Source: Carposina sasakii
Taxonomy: Eukaryota > Arthropoda > Insecta > Lepidoptera > Carposinidae
Assembly (NCBI GenBank): GCA_014607495.2
Contig: CP053175.1
Location: forward strand, 3,348,001 to 3,412,000
Reading direction: 5' to 3'
DNA length: 64,000 nt
The notes under the pieces are model-generated. The model did not search any database and had not been told where the DNA came from. It saw only the letters and a list, made by a program, of their open reading frames with translations. Positions 10,301-21,900 of the stretch are shown here, piece after piece; the first letter of the stretch is position 1; the number at the start of each line of letters is the position of its first letter. The position numbers and the translations under genes were made by a program.

Positions 10301-13300
10301 TAACTAAAGTTGTACCGAATATATTGGAAAGCTTTAGTAATACTACTAAAAGTACACCGACGATAGTCCGTAAGTTGATAAAAAGCACACCACAGAACGC
10401 GTAGACATAGATTTGTTAAACGTAAAATCTAGGCAGAGCCGGATTTAGAGATCCGGAGGCCTCGGAGCAGCAAAGTAGCGGAGGCCACCTTGCCCCAAAT
10501 TATTTTCCAAATAAAATAAACTTTTTTTTCAGTCGAGTTTTTCAGTAAATAATTTATTGTGAAACCAAGTAGATTCTTCTGATCGGAGTAAACAAATATA
10601 GGTCAATGGTTTCTGTTAATATTATAAGAATAATTATGTATGTACAAAGTACTGTAGGTAAAGGTAAAAGAGCCAAAAAAATCAAAGGAAAAGATGTTTA
10701 CTAGATGGAATTTGAAAGATTTTTTACCCCCAGTTCGGAGCTCCCCGTTTGTGGAGGCCTTCCCCTAAATCCGGCCTTGCGTCTAGGCATTTCGTGTTGT
10801 CTTAACTTTTAAAAAACCTGTGTGCAGACAATGTAACATCATTTCGCATTGACGTGCGTTGTCGTAACAATTCACGATAAGACTTCATCACATCAATTAT
10901 TATTTTATGAATTCGATAAATAGAAGCGTTCTATTGGAGGAAATGTTTCGTTGATGAACCTCTGTCGATTCAATCTAGAAATAATTTTGTCTAAGCTCTG
11001 TTTGATTTCCTATCTAAAACATTATCAAAAGTAAGAAAAATTGTCAGTAGAAAGGATTTTAAAATTGTCTTTATTTAAACGTAGATCAAAATCACTGATA
11101 TGAAAACTTCATACCAAATCCAATATAATTTTAGATTTTTCGAAATTATGAAATTGTACATAATTTTATGCTTTATAGGTTCAGGAAGATCCGATTGTCG
11201 AGCGTGTCGCCCAGTTGTGTTACGAGCTCATAATCTTGTAAGTATAAATAGTATTAAGAAAATGAAAAAAGAAATTCACCCGAGTGAGATTTGAACTCAC
11301 GACCACTCGCAAACCGTGCTTTTGCTCTAACCAACTGAGATATCGGGTCAATTAACTCGGATGACGAATTTTACCATCTCTTTTACATTACGTTTTTGGC
11401 AACGTTATTTTTTCATCCCGATAGGTAAACAAAGCTGAATCCCTCAGCACAATGTTTTAATGATGAAACGATTAACCATATCCAAGCGGATTATATTATG
11501 GAGAAGTGTCTTATAAATTTATCTTAATCAAGATCTTATACAGGGTCTAACAAAAGGGGTATATTAAACGAAAAGCTATGAAAATAACCCACTATAGAGA
11601 ACCTATTCCCAAAATTTGAGACTCAAAATCAAATGTTTATTTTTCCAGTTAGTATGGAGAATTTCTAAACAAGTCAGGCAAGTTCATACAATCTTGGAAA
11701 ATAAACATGTGATTTCGAGTCTTAAATTTTGGTAATAGCTTCTTTATAATGGGCTATTTTTATAGCTTTTCGCTTAACATACCCTTTTTGTTACAGCCTG
11801 TATATTATAAATAGTATAAGTGTATACGCTCGGACGAGTTGGCATCTGACTGGTGCGAGCTTACTGCAGGTGTGCCTCCTGTTTTCTATCTTCATAAATT
11901 CTGTAGCTGATGTGGTGTCATCCAGTTTCCATCTCTATACAGATGATCTGCAGCTATATCATCACTTTGATATTGTAGACCTTGATTCGGCTACTGCTCT
12001 GATGAACCAAGACTTGGAAAACTTTATAACTGGGCGCAGTCATTTGGTCTTGTTGTCAATCCCAGCAAATCTCAGGCAATGATTATAGCCAGTAGGCATG
12101 GCTTATTAGGTCAGTCCGTCATACTGTAGCTATATTATAATGGGACTGCTATTCATTATACGGACAAAGCTAAGAACCTTAGGGTACCTTTGATAATAAT
12201 CTCTCCTGGTCATTTCAGGTCAAAGAGGTAAGTAGGAAGGTGCATTCTACTTTTCACGCTCTTAAATGACTTCAGAACTTTCGCCCCTTCAAAACAAAAA
12301 TCTCTCTGACGCAATCACTTCTTCTTCCCTTGCTAGCCTATGCTGATGTTTGCTATCTTGATACCAACGAGGAGCTGCTCAATAAACTGGAACGACTATA
12401 TCCGTATCCATTACATATATGGTTTACGCAAATATGATCACGTTTCTCAATATCGTAAAGAGCTAAGATGGCTCCCAATCAGACTTCGCCGGAATGCGCA
12501 CATTTTAACTACTTTATTTAAAATTCTTTATGATCGATCCTCTCCCTTGTATTTACTTGAAAGATTTGAGTATCTCTTCTTAAGAGACCATCCTTTGAGG
12601 TTCAATACACCTTCCTTACTAAAAACTCCTCGTCATAATTCAGTTGCTTTTAACTACTCTTTCACTGTCTATGCGGTAAAGCTATGGAATTCGCTGCCTC
12701 ACTCTGCGAGAGACTGTCCATCAGTTAATATTTTTAAGAAAAGATTGAAGGTCCATTATTTATTTCTCCGATCTTCTTGATTAATAGTGTCTGAATATTG
12801 GTTTCTTACCATTGTATACCAATATATAGGTAGTTACATTCGATGTTATTTTTATCCTTAAGTATGTATGCTATTTATCTATGCTTATCTATGTTTATGT
12901 GTTTTATTTAGTTATTTATGTTTATTTAGTCTATTTAGGTAGTTTTGTTTATTTTGGACATAGGTTCATGTCTTTTCTTTTATTTAATTATTTAGTTTAT
13001 TAGTCTGTTTGTGTGCACACATACCTACCTCTTATGTTTATTTCTCTTTCACGATTGGTTTGCTGGAAGAAATCTCTCTTAGAAATAAGCAAAAGTAAGT
13101 GTTGAATATAAGGAAACTTTTACATGCCATGACAATCTGATGACAGTTCGGTTGACTCTACCCGGCTCCTGGTACCTAATTTCCAAAAGCAAAGCCGAAA
13201 CACCGCGATAGCGAAAAATTATATAAAAAAACACGTTGAAATGTCTATTCCTTTGAAATTTATTTTAACTAATACGAAATTGACAAGTAATTAGCAAATT

Positions 13301-14531
13301 TTGTAAAATTTTCACTATCGCTTTGTTTTTGCTAGACAGATAATAAAGGTGCCGTAAATCACCCTACCTAGTATTCAAAATTTCATTATAAAAACCTAAA
13401 TTTTCAAGAGGTAGGTACGTAAAAGTAAATAGAAGGTACCAAATAACAGCATTATAATAATTTAGGTCAATCTTAAATAACGGCAAATCCGAGAAATACA
13501 CCCGCGGACAGACATTAGGATTATTTAGGATGGTGGGTGTACCTAATATTCAAAATATAATTGTATAGACGTAGGTACAGAGATTTTCAGTAGAGGTACG
13601 TAAAGGTATAAAGATGGTACCAAAGAATTTATTTGTATGCTCTACTTTCAGAATATTTTAAGATTCGACTCTTCGGGTACGTCTAATGAAGGAGGAGATG
13701 ACGAAGATGTGACAAAGAAGTCCATAAGAGCCTGCAGTGGAACCTTCAAAGTCTCTTGTGCGTTATTGCAGTGTCCAAAAGGAACAAAGACGGTTGGTTC
13801 CTAGTACTAGATTTTTAAGATATTGTTCGCCCGTATTCTTAGTCGTAATTTTTCTTGAGGGCACTCGAGTGAGAATAGTACTTTGTTTTCTTAGACATAA
13901 GAGTTACTTTCCAATGGTTGAGTGTGATTGAAGTTTGAGTCAACGATTTATAATACTTTATGCGCATTAACGCTTGAGTAATCCCAACTAATTATCATAA
14001 GTGCGAAAGTATGGTGTGTTTGTATGTTACCTCTTCACATTCGTTCATATATGACGGAACATGCGTCGCGTATTATCGGGCGCGTAACGCCAGAACAGAC
14101 AAAATGTATAGAAAAACACTCGACCGTTCACACTCAACCGATGATACGTTAGTGAGTCGAGCGTACGTTTGCCTGTACCTGGAGATACCCTCGACGCATC
14201 TTCCGTCAGATATGAACCGACCCTATCTCAACCGATCTTCTTGAAATTTTCAATATGTACATATTTGGGAGTACCGAGAAGGACATAGGCTCCCTTTTGT
14301 TGTCCACGCGACCGAAGTCGCGGGCACACCTAGTAAGAAATTAACAGATTAAAGCAGAACGTTTTATTTTCGCAAAATGGCCGATCGGTTTTTGTTTTCT
14401 AAAGTCAGAAGTCTAGATTTTTAAGGATTTTTTTTACTTTTCGTTTCCTCCAATGGAACCTCTGCTTAAAATAATTTTGATTGCAGATGGCAAGAAAGTG
14501 CTGCAAGAAGGAGTTTGAAAAGTCATGCTAA
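7247..14531 (+). CDS. Copy C: secreted acidic/basic-Cys protein of unknown family, intact
   Basis: Eleven exons: 7247-7300, 7367-8068, 8196-8225, 8299-8325, 8666-8704, 9020-9049, 9494-9868, 10108-10369, 11179-11237, 13652-13792, 14487-14531. Phases join throughout and give 587 codons. Order: signal peptide, acidic Ser/Asn-rich region with sequons, a Val/Thr/Pro linker from four microexons, a Lys-rich segment, then a basic Cys-rich C-terminus. About 12 Cys lie in the last third and almost none before. An acidic N-half with a basic Cys C-half suggests a secreted, possibly self-associating or matrix protein, but that is inference. I recognise no named family. The gene is a tandem duplicate of copy B in the same orientation, and its introns have collected a LINE and several MITEs. 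Confidence 0.7.
7367..8068 (+). CDS. Copy C exon 2: acidic Ser/Asn-rich region
   Basis: 234 codons between TTACAG and GTAAGT, much shorter than the 427 of copy B, so this region evolves by length change. Sequons NGS, NVT (twice), NVS, NIT and NKT support passage through the secretory route. The conserved end is VWGELSIIKPLSAYQARK followed by NKTAYVIITDSK. Confidence 0.7.
8196..9049 (+). CDS. Copy C microexons 3-6
   Basis: Four phase-0 microexons: 8196-8225 AVPDISNIIP, 8299-8325 VTTTTTTIP, 8666-8704 TVPDTTTSKPLTP, 9020-9049 VTSKYNADNP. Each has its own TAG or CAG acceptor and GTAAGT or GTGAGT donor. The shared (A/T)-V-P-D start and Pro end suggest repeated exon duplication. Because each is 3n long, skipping any would keep the frame. 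Confidence 0.55.
9140..9440 (+). repeat. Lepidopteran interspersed repeat (TTTAACCGACTTCA family) ending in a hairpin
   Basis: Reads TTAACCGACTTCACAAAAAA, later TCGTTTATGAACTGATTTTG and GGTGGTACCATGATAGGGAA, a unit I know as frequent in lepidopteran genomes. Its right part (9359-9427) is a near-perfect 31-bp inverted repeat with a tiny loop. It lies in the intron before exon 7 of copy C. Confidence 0.5.
9494..9868 (+). CDS. Copy C exon 7: Lys-rich segment plus first Cys pair
   Basis: 125 codons from GSSSSAEDDSRQ through a very basic run (KPKKRRRKPGHEKKK) and a Thr/Pro stretch to FERSVQMLRAANTEACLKLF and NCYK before GTAAGG. The basic run could be a proprotein cleavage or binding site; no further evidence. 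Confidence 0.65.
10108..10369 (+). CDS. Copy C exon 8: basic amphipathic region
   Basis: Starts GTKKVMKKMAKKFSELGESL, continues SLKKYAKVQCLTQFMPW and ends STPTIV in phase 1 at a GTAAGT donor. The frame runs on to a stop at 10402, but the phase-1 donor matches copy B and joins properly to 11179, so I end the exon at 10369. Confidence 0.65.
10437..10792. mobile_element. MITE with GCCGGATTTAG terminal inverted repeats
   Basis: Left end AGAGCCGGATTTAGAG; right end CTAAATCCGGCCTTG. Inner bases near both ends also mirror (GGAGGCC / GGCCTCC). No coding capacity. Lies in an intron of copy C. Confidence 0.5.
11179..11237 (+). CDS. Copy C exon 9
   Basis: 59 bases entered in phase 1: (R)SGRSDCRACRPVVLRAHNL up to GTAAGT, preceded by TTTATAG. 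It adds a C-x-x-C pair absent in copy B, which has a single Cys here. Confidence 0.6.
11262..11536 (-). mobile_element. tRNA-derived SINE (family S1)
   Basis: On the minus strand it carries CCCGATATCTCAGTTGG, then a perfect T-arm (GTGAG, loop TTCAAAT, CTCAC) and CTCGGGTG. It is the longest copy, extending 5' to AGATCTTGATTAAGATAAAT, which matches copy 928-1240. It abuts the next MITE directly. Confidence 0.6.
11538..11809. mobile_element. Long-hairpin MITE (CGAAAAGCTATG terminal repeats)
   Basis: Ends TACAGGGTCTAACAAAAGG and CTTTTTGTTACAGCCTGTA. Each arm continues with CGAAAAGCTATG, a (C/G)CCCA(C/T)TATA segment and AAAATTTGAGACTC-like sequence, so most of the 270 bp could fold back. A second copy lies at 46677-47045. 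Confidence 0.55.
11862..13087 (+). mobile_element. Degraded Jockey/CR1-like LINE: RT fragments and 3' UTR
   Basis: 11870-12082 encodes a reverse-transcriptase piece with LYTDDLQLYHHF (the YxDD catalytic box as YTDD). 12340-12777 encodes the usual LINE C-terminus: GLRKYDHVSQYRKELRWLPI and, later, VKLWNSLPHSARDCPS. The frame is broken between them. The AT-rich tail 12781-13087 matches the reverse complement of 41352-41660. It is inserted in the intron between copy C exons 9 and 10, same strand. Confidence 0.7.
13184..13336. mobile_element. MITE of the GCAAAAGCAAAGC family
   Basis: Left CAAAAGCAAAGCCGAAAC with GCGATAGCGAAAAA; right AAAATTTTCACTATCGC then TTTGTTTTTGCTAG. Same ends as 5729-6060. 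Confidence 0.5.
13365..13630. repeat. Diverged tandem duplication (about 170-bp period)
   Basis: Two similar blocks, 13370-13450 and 13540-13630, share TATTCAAAAT, a GAGGTA..TACGTAAA segment and a GGTACCAAA end. Non-coding; lies upstream of copy C exon 10. Confidence 0.35.
13652..13792 (+). CDS. Copy C exon 10: acidic stretch plus CxxxC module
   Basis: 47 codons after TTTCAG: NILRFDSSGTSNEGGDDED, then RACSGTFKVSCALLQCPKG and TKT before GTTGGT. Three Cys align with copy B exon 8; the acidic part is shorter. Confidence 0.65.
14487..14531 (+). CDS. Copy C exon 11: C-terminus
   Basis: MARKCCKKEFEKSC then TAA, after TTGCAG. AATAAA at 14575-14580 is a fitting polyadenylation signal. The MARK...K start is internal, not a translation start. 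Confidence 0.65.
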   Translation: MARKCCKKEFEKSC

Positions 14532-14599
14532 ATAATTATGACTATCAACTAATAGAAAAAATGTATTTATTTGAAATAAATGAATTATCTAGGATAGCA

Positions 14600-15792
14600 A
14601 TACTGGTATAAAGAGACAGTTATACTTTTACTATTAGTATTGTTACGTATACCTTTGAACGCTTTCTGAAAATTAAAGGTAGGTGAAGTATACATAATGT
14701 ATAAGTAAACCTGGCTGATCCTGGTTCTTCATGATCCTGCATCTATGGCTACCCTATTTCGAGAACACAGCTGTGTGTATACATGTAGCTGAGCCATCTA
14801 TCGGATGCAGGAGAGGGCCACAATCGAATGCAAAAATCCTAGAACGCGATATCGAAGTTTCTCACAATGATTGGAATATATATATGGGCCAAACAACGAC
14901 TTGTGGCCCGGTGGGGCCAGAAGCGCTTCCCTTTTCACCACCCTCACATACATAAATATATAAGTTTATATGGACATTTGTTAGTAAAAAGCGGGTGGGG
15001 CTGTGTCGGGGCACACGGCCGTTGGTTTTAACGTGAAACGTCTATGTTAGCAATCGCTTTTAAAGTAAAAGATTGAAATGAAAACAAGATGGACGCTGTT
15101 TTAAGTATAATAAAAAAAGAACAGGTACGTAATAGAAACATAAAATACATAGCAAATGTTTATATATTTATTGTCACTTTCTGGTTATTTTAAATAGCAG
15201 CCGCCCACGACTTCGTCCGCGTGAGGGGGCGTTGTACCCGTGCGAAGCCGGGCAGGTTGTTGTATAGACTGTAGCCTTCCTTGGTAAATGGGCTATCTAA
15301 CACTGAAAGAATTTTTCAAATCAGACCAGTAGTTCCTGAGATTAGCGCGTTCAAACAAACAAACAAACAAACTCTTCAGCTTTATAATATTAAGTATAGA
15401 TATAAATACTGTCGAAATTACACTTATTTTTGTATAAATCAATCGGTTCAAATAAACTTGACAAACACACGAAAGAATCACCATGCTATAAAGTCGGAGT
15501 CACGAGTTACACTGAATAGAAACAAGCGTGAGCGCCGGTTTCGCACAGTTATCGCAGTATCCCTCCCCCGCCGCCCCGCTTGACCCCGACACGAACTCAA
15601 TGTCATAACAGCGAGCTGACTATATAAGTGAAATATTTACACCACATTTTTGTTTCTAAGACCAATAGTTTTTTAATTATTAAGGTACGATGATATAGAC
15701 CTTTTCGTTACGGTCCAGTTTTTAAACCTGGTACCCGTATGTGTCGGCGCGATTTTAAAGACGTTTCACGTCAAAAACACTAATTTACTTAC
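14600..15792. other. Region between copy C and the last visible RyR exon
   Basis: I searched both strands for the RyR exon that should follow 15793 and found none. It contains short repeat scraps (14705-14765) and a GACGAAGTCGCGGGC-family repeat at about 15200-15405 ending in (CAAA)n. Nothing else is recognised. It is best read as intron of RyR. Confidence 0.4.
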
Positions 15793-15928
15793 GTAATAGA
15801 TCAGCCCCATATTCGCAGTTGGCCAGATGGTCGAACATAGCAGTGAGGATGGGAAGAAGTACTCCATTGATGTAGCCCAAAGAGGTGGAGGTCTTGAGAT
15901 GTGTTCCTCTCAAGTGCGCGTATTTACC
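15793..15928 (-). CDS. RyR: RyR exon e46 (last in window)
   Basis: [18 protein letters not shown] then [18 protein letters not shown], ending in phase 1 at a perfect GTAAGT. Its partner exon is not found anywhere further left. Confidence 0.94.
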
Positions 15929-18900
15929 CTGAGAAATGACATTCTTTATATTATACAACATATTATAAAACAAAGTCGCTTGCTTCCAGCTGTCTGTCCC
16001 TAGTATGCGCTTAGATATTTAAAATTGCGCGACGGATTTTGGTGTGGTTTTTTAAAAATAGATATTGTGATTCAATTAATCAATTAATTCAGGTTTATAT
16101 GTAAAACTAGGGACGCCCCGGCTTTGCACAGGTGTAATGCGTTGGGACTTCACGACCTAATTCCCCCAGCACCCTTCTACCACCGGACGACCAGGGAAAC
16201 GTCAAGGCGACACCGGTTCACGGTTGAAGTACCGAAAACTCGTACAAAGCGTTTTTCTTCTACATTCATAGTGCGGCCAAGCTGTGGAACTCCCTGCCTG
16301 ATCCCTGTTCCCCATGAACTATAATCTTGCGTCTTTAAGTCGAGAGTGAACCGGTTTCTTTTAGGCAAGCGCGCTCCATCTTAGACTGCAATGGTGCTTA
16401 CCATCAGGCGCGTTGAGGTCAAGCGTAAGCCTATTTATATTAAAAAAAAATGCCCTATCACGCGGACGATGTCGTGGGCATCCGCTAGTAAAGAATAACC
16501 TCATTTAATCGACATGAAAGCATATACTTGCACATTTTTCTGTGCTGGTGCATGGATTTACTAGAAGACATCAGCTGCATCTCCTTCAATACATGTCGTA
16601 AGGTATTCTAATGGGGCTTCATTATCACTCTTCTTCTTATTCAGCCTATTGCAGTCCACTGCTGGACGTAGGCCTCCTCCAGGGCACGCCACAATGCTAC
16701 TGCCACAGGGGGGTTTTGCCCATAGTCACCACGCTGGGCAGGCGGGTTGGTGACCGTCACCGTCACGGAGGTCACTCAACGCCATTAAAATACTGCGAAT
16801 ACTAACATACCTCGTGCAAGTTAAGTATAGTGTGTCCCAGATCATCAGCCACATTGTTGAAGAAGGTCAACATGGATGTCCTGATGAACTCGGGACAGTT
16901 CTTCACGAGGGACTTGGCGTCGATGCCCTTCACCAGAACTTGGAGACAGCGGACGGTTATGCGGACATCGGGTCCGAATGCTGCTAACCTATTTGAGGAA
17001 AAATCAATTTTAAAAGAATTTCGAATGTTTAAGTCTTTAAATAATATCGGCACGAAATATAAGTAGGCAAGGCAAGAGGGTTATGGGTAAGTATAACTCT
17101 TTTTCTCTGAATCTGTGTTTTCATAGTTAGCATCAAATGCTAACCAGTCGTCTCAGCAGATCTTATTTTATTTTATTTTATTTATTTTATTTATTGACAG
17201 CGCTTGACTTGGCATCATCATCATCTAAATCATATTAAATTCCCCGTCTACCTGTAATCATGTCACTGTATTAAAAGACGTGGTCAAAATTGATGAACAA
17301 TGCTCACTTTCCTTCTTTTTTTGAGCAGTTATATTCCTTTTTTTGAATACCAACAAATTCTAACTTTCACTTTTTAAACTTTATATGACAGCTATACCTA
17401 GTTATTATGAAGGAACATAAAAACAGTACCTATAGGAGACCTATATTTTAATCTAAAACAGTTATTAATAATAAACCCACCTGGACCTCAACAAACTGGC
17501 AAGTTTACAAAACAGAGCGGCAACCATCTCCTTCTCTTTCAAACTGGCAGCACCCACGTTATTGGTCGCCGTAGCAACCGCAATGAAGTAGTTGCGGTGC
17601 GTCGAGAAGTATTTCTCCATTAGAGGGAGGACAACCTAGAAGAATTGGAACTCCTTATATAGCAGTTATTTTAAAATAAAAACGATTCGTGCCTGAATAG
17701 TTTGTGATTGTGGTGTGTCGCTTATACGCATCAAATTACAGAAATTATGTTCATTAATTTCATTGATTTATCACTGCATACAGTTACTTCTAAAGCTTGG
17801 TACTGTTTGACGTTACGCGATGTAATGTTACATGTTACAAGACGAGCATTCATGCAGTCAGTACGAAGTGTTACAGCTTTACATTTTTGGTGTATGGCTG
17901 TATCGCCTAACATGCTCGGTGTGAATGCATAAAACCGCGTAACTTCGGCCAGTACTGGCCTTACACAAAAGCGGCTATGTTACTACGGTATGTTACTATG
18001 TTTACATCTATTTTCAATAGATTGAGCTGTGAAAACTCTAGCAGTTGGCAAGCAAAGCCGATTACAAAGGCGCTTGCAAATAAATAAGAAAGCAAGCCGG
18101 TATGTGTAGGCAATGATAATGTAGTATGGCACTGCTTCTTAACTAGGTATTTAATGCTGCTAGGCACATTTTCCGTACCTTCTTGAAATACTTTAGTTCC
18201 ATTTTTATTGCTTGCTTGTAATAATAAAACGGTTACATAAATAATTGATGTAGTTGTTAGTAAAGTAATGTAATGAGTTATTCTGTTAATTCACCCTAAA
18301 ACTTCTTGGGATGAGAAAGTAGGGCAGAAAGAAGTCTCGTATCGGTTTGATCGTATGTGATCGATCCTACCTGACTGTCACGCTTAGACATAAACTTAAA
18401 ATTAGTTATGTCTGTCCCTCTGAATTCTAAATGTAAATGGTTGAGACGAAAAGAGACAGGTAGACCAAAATAAAGTCAGAATCGATCACATTGCTTAAGA
18501 AAGAGCTTACAGAAATTCTGATTACGTTTTACTGTGAACAAAATAAGACCAATCTAGAAAGTAACATAGGGTAAAGTACTGAAGTAATTTCTTTTTTAGA
18601 TTCTAGTGCTAACTCTTGGAAAATTGATATTGATTATTATAATTATAAGAGGTCTTGATTTGAAGAAGAATAAAGTAAGATTACAGGAACTGGAGTAAAG
18701 AGACAAATAAACAACAACTCTCTAAAGTCTGACTCACCTTAGAAAAGAATTTAATATCCCTCGTGCTAGTCTTAAAGCTGGACCTCCTACTGAAAGTGGT
18801 CGACGGCTTCAGCAGTTTCATATTAATAGTCGCTCTATCAATATACTGGATCAACTTCTCAAGAAGAGAATAAGCAAATCTGAGTTCAGGAGTGGCAACA

Positions 18901-21900
18901 CCGGCTGTGGTCTGTTCCGTATCACTTTGGGATGCCTTTGACGGTCTGTGGAGTTTGTAACCCTGGTATTGGAGGTATTTGAGGAACTCCTGGGATCGTT
19001 CTCTGTCCTTCTTCTTTTCCTTGTCGGTTAGGAGATCGTATGGGACCAGTTGGGGATGAATTCCGCCTGGAAATAAACGAGGATTAAGTGTGCTAATACA
19101 TAGGGAGCATAGGGAGGCTTTTCCTCAGCAGTGGGGCACCTAATAGCTACAAAAAAGTGTGCTGAAGTAATAACTGATAATAATTTGTCGCTGATTGGTT
19201 ACTTCTGTCTGGCCCCGCTATGTTGTGGTTGTTAGATTTATTCGTGATCCTGGATTTTTGGCTACCCTTGTTTGGGAATTCAGCTCTGTCTATATATATA
19301 AATAATTTTTTACATGCGCCCATGAAGAAATTGTATTACAATTCAAATTTACTCAGCTTACTTTTATATAGAAGCTTCCAGCAGAATCCCCGAGCGTAGA
19401 TTATAAATAAAAAAATTAACAAAATGGCAAATGCAATGTGCCCTAGCGGCCTAATCTAACTAAAAAGTTCTTCTTAAACAATGTATGATCTTAAAAAAGC
19501 AATAGCATGTTGAACATCTCGCTTTTTGAAATGGGTTCAAACTTATTCTAAAAAGGATTTACAATTGAATAGTCTTATTCATCCTTACCTCCATTCACAG
19601 TAAGTTCTTCTTTCTTCTTCTTAGCCCAGATATCGTGAGCGTTGTCAGCAAGTCTTTCCGCCATGTTTTGCATTTCTCTCGATAGAGTAAGGTTGGTCAT
19701 GTCCACGGGGTGGGGGTTGTAGTTGAAGGGGGTTGCTGAGTCCGCCTAGAGAGAGTTATGCTTGTATTATTAGTGGTAACCTTAAGGTCACTTGATTGAG
19801 AGATGATAGTACATTATTCTCGTTGAAATAAGTTTTGTTTTTCAATTATTGAGTGTGTTTAAGGTTTGAGTATAATTTAATTTAAGTTTGTGTTTACGAT
19901 TCATCATATAAGGGTTAGATTTCTTCTCGATATTTACCGCTTGTTTCTAGAAAGCTAACCAATGCTGATTGATAAAACCTAATTATGATGTCTCATTTCA
20001 ATCAAATGGACTGTCAACACCTGAGCGTTCGAGAAACTGATGGTTAGTTTGAAAGTAAAATAAGTTCAGTGAACATTAACCATGTAGATAAGTAAGAGAG
20101 TAAAGTATGTAGAAAAACTAAGTTTTTAACCGTGAAGGAAGGATTAAGGCATTAATGTAAGTTCATCATTTTTCATCATTTACAGCCCTGAGAAGTCCAC
20201 TGTTGGACATAGGCCTCCCCCAACAACCTCCACTCCGACCGGTCGGAAGCAGCCTGCATCCAACCGACGCCCGCAACCTTGACCAGGTCATCCGTCCACC
20301 TCGCGGGTGGCCTTCCCACGCTGCGCTTGCCGATACGTGGTATCCACTCTAGAACTTTCCGACTCCATCGGCCATCAGTTCTTCGAGCTATGTGCCCTGC
20401 CCATTGCCACTTCAGCTTGCTGGACCGTTCAGCTATGTCGGTGATCTTTGTACGTCTGCGAATCTCCTCATTTCTGATTCGATCACGCAGATTAATGTAA
20501 GTTATTATTTGTAAAAAGAGGGAGATTAAACAAAGGTTACTAGAGAACGAATAAAACTGAAGATCATATTGAATTAAATCTAGATATTTTTTTAGTAACT
20601 TACCACTAAAGGTCCACTCTGCTGGAGTAACAGGTCAGGGATATGGAAAACAATGCATAGGTATAATAAAGAATAATATACAGAGGATATATCTAAATTT
20701 TGATTGAAGACTAACATAACTGGAGCCTAAAGGAGTCCTATTGTGCCGTATTCATATAACGACATAATCGTCCCGTACCATGCAAAAAGATGTTTTGTTT
20801 TGAAACTCGCACTAAGCTTACTGGTAGACCATAGAGACCGTAGACCATAGACAAAGTTATAGAGTGAATGTATTGTTTCGTTCTATTGTGCCCAGCGTAA
20901 GCAAAATCTTCTTGTTTTTTATTGATTGCTACAGGCATAATGGCTGTTCATATCTTCACCTACGGTTTATATCTTGTAAAGTGCGCGCTCTTTTGTGGTA
21001 GACCAAAATAGGTGGCCAACTTGTTTAGTTTTATACCACGGCCAGTAGGAAAACCCAGTGTGTAAAATATATCAATCTTCAAGTGTTGTTTGGATCAATG
21101 AAGGATTTCAAAATGGTGTAGTTAATAGTGACGCTGTCTGCCTCGCTGTAAGTCCTAGGTTCGAATCTCAGTAGGTACAAACATTGACACGATGAATACT
21201 GATGGTTATTTATGGGAAAGGGTATTTTATATAGGTACCGTTGCTTTAGTACCCACCTTAGATTAAGGGAATAGGGATCTTAGTACTTAGTAGGAGACTA
21301 GCTTAATAATATGTTTTAAAAGGTATGTGCCGTGCATTTATTATGGTATGCTAAACATATCATCATCATCATCAGCCTATTGCAGTCCACTGCTGGCCGT
21401 AGGCCTCCCCCAGGGCACGCCACAAGACTGCCATGGGGGGTATTTGCCCATAGTCACCACGCTGGGCAGGCGGGTTGGTGACCGCAGTTTATATTTTGGA
21501 CTATGTTGTCAACACGGTAGGCGCTGCTGCCCACCTCCCGGAAACCCTTAATCGCCTCGTACGATATCCACGGGCAGACATGGGGTGGTACGAATTCTAC
21601 TGTGCCGGCACCACGTGGCCGCTGCTAAACATATGCCGGCCATTTATTATTAAATCAGAGATAAGGACTTGGTGCTAATTTATGAAGCTAGATAAAACCT
21701 GAAACTTATGTTCTTAATGCAGAGTAAACTAATATCTTTACCACAGTTTTCGCTTCATCCTATTGGTAGCATAAAAATAAATCATATTTTATTCATTAGC
21801 TGTGAACATTATAAAGGAAAAAAAATATCTATTTTTTCCACATGAAAAGTAAAAAATTAAGTACTTTATTTTGCTTGTAACTAGCTTGTAACCTATTCTT

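Noticed and set aside
10370..10404. Extension of copy C exon 8 to the in-frame stop as a short isoform end
   Set aside because: The GTAAGT at 10370 with phase 1 matches copy B and joins to 11179, so the stop is intronic; read-through as a minor form cannot be excluded.
12340..12780. A host protein-coding gene of 146 codons
   Set aside because: KLWNSLPHSARDCPS and the surrounding motifs are those of a LINE reverse-transcriptase C-terminus.
14487..14531. MARKCCKKEFEKSC as an independent small peptide gene
   Set aside because: It follows a splice acceptor and aligns with the last exons of copies A and B.
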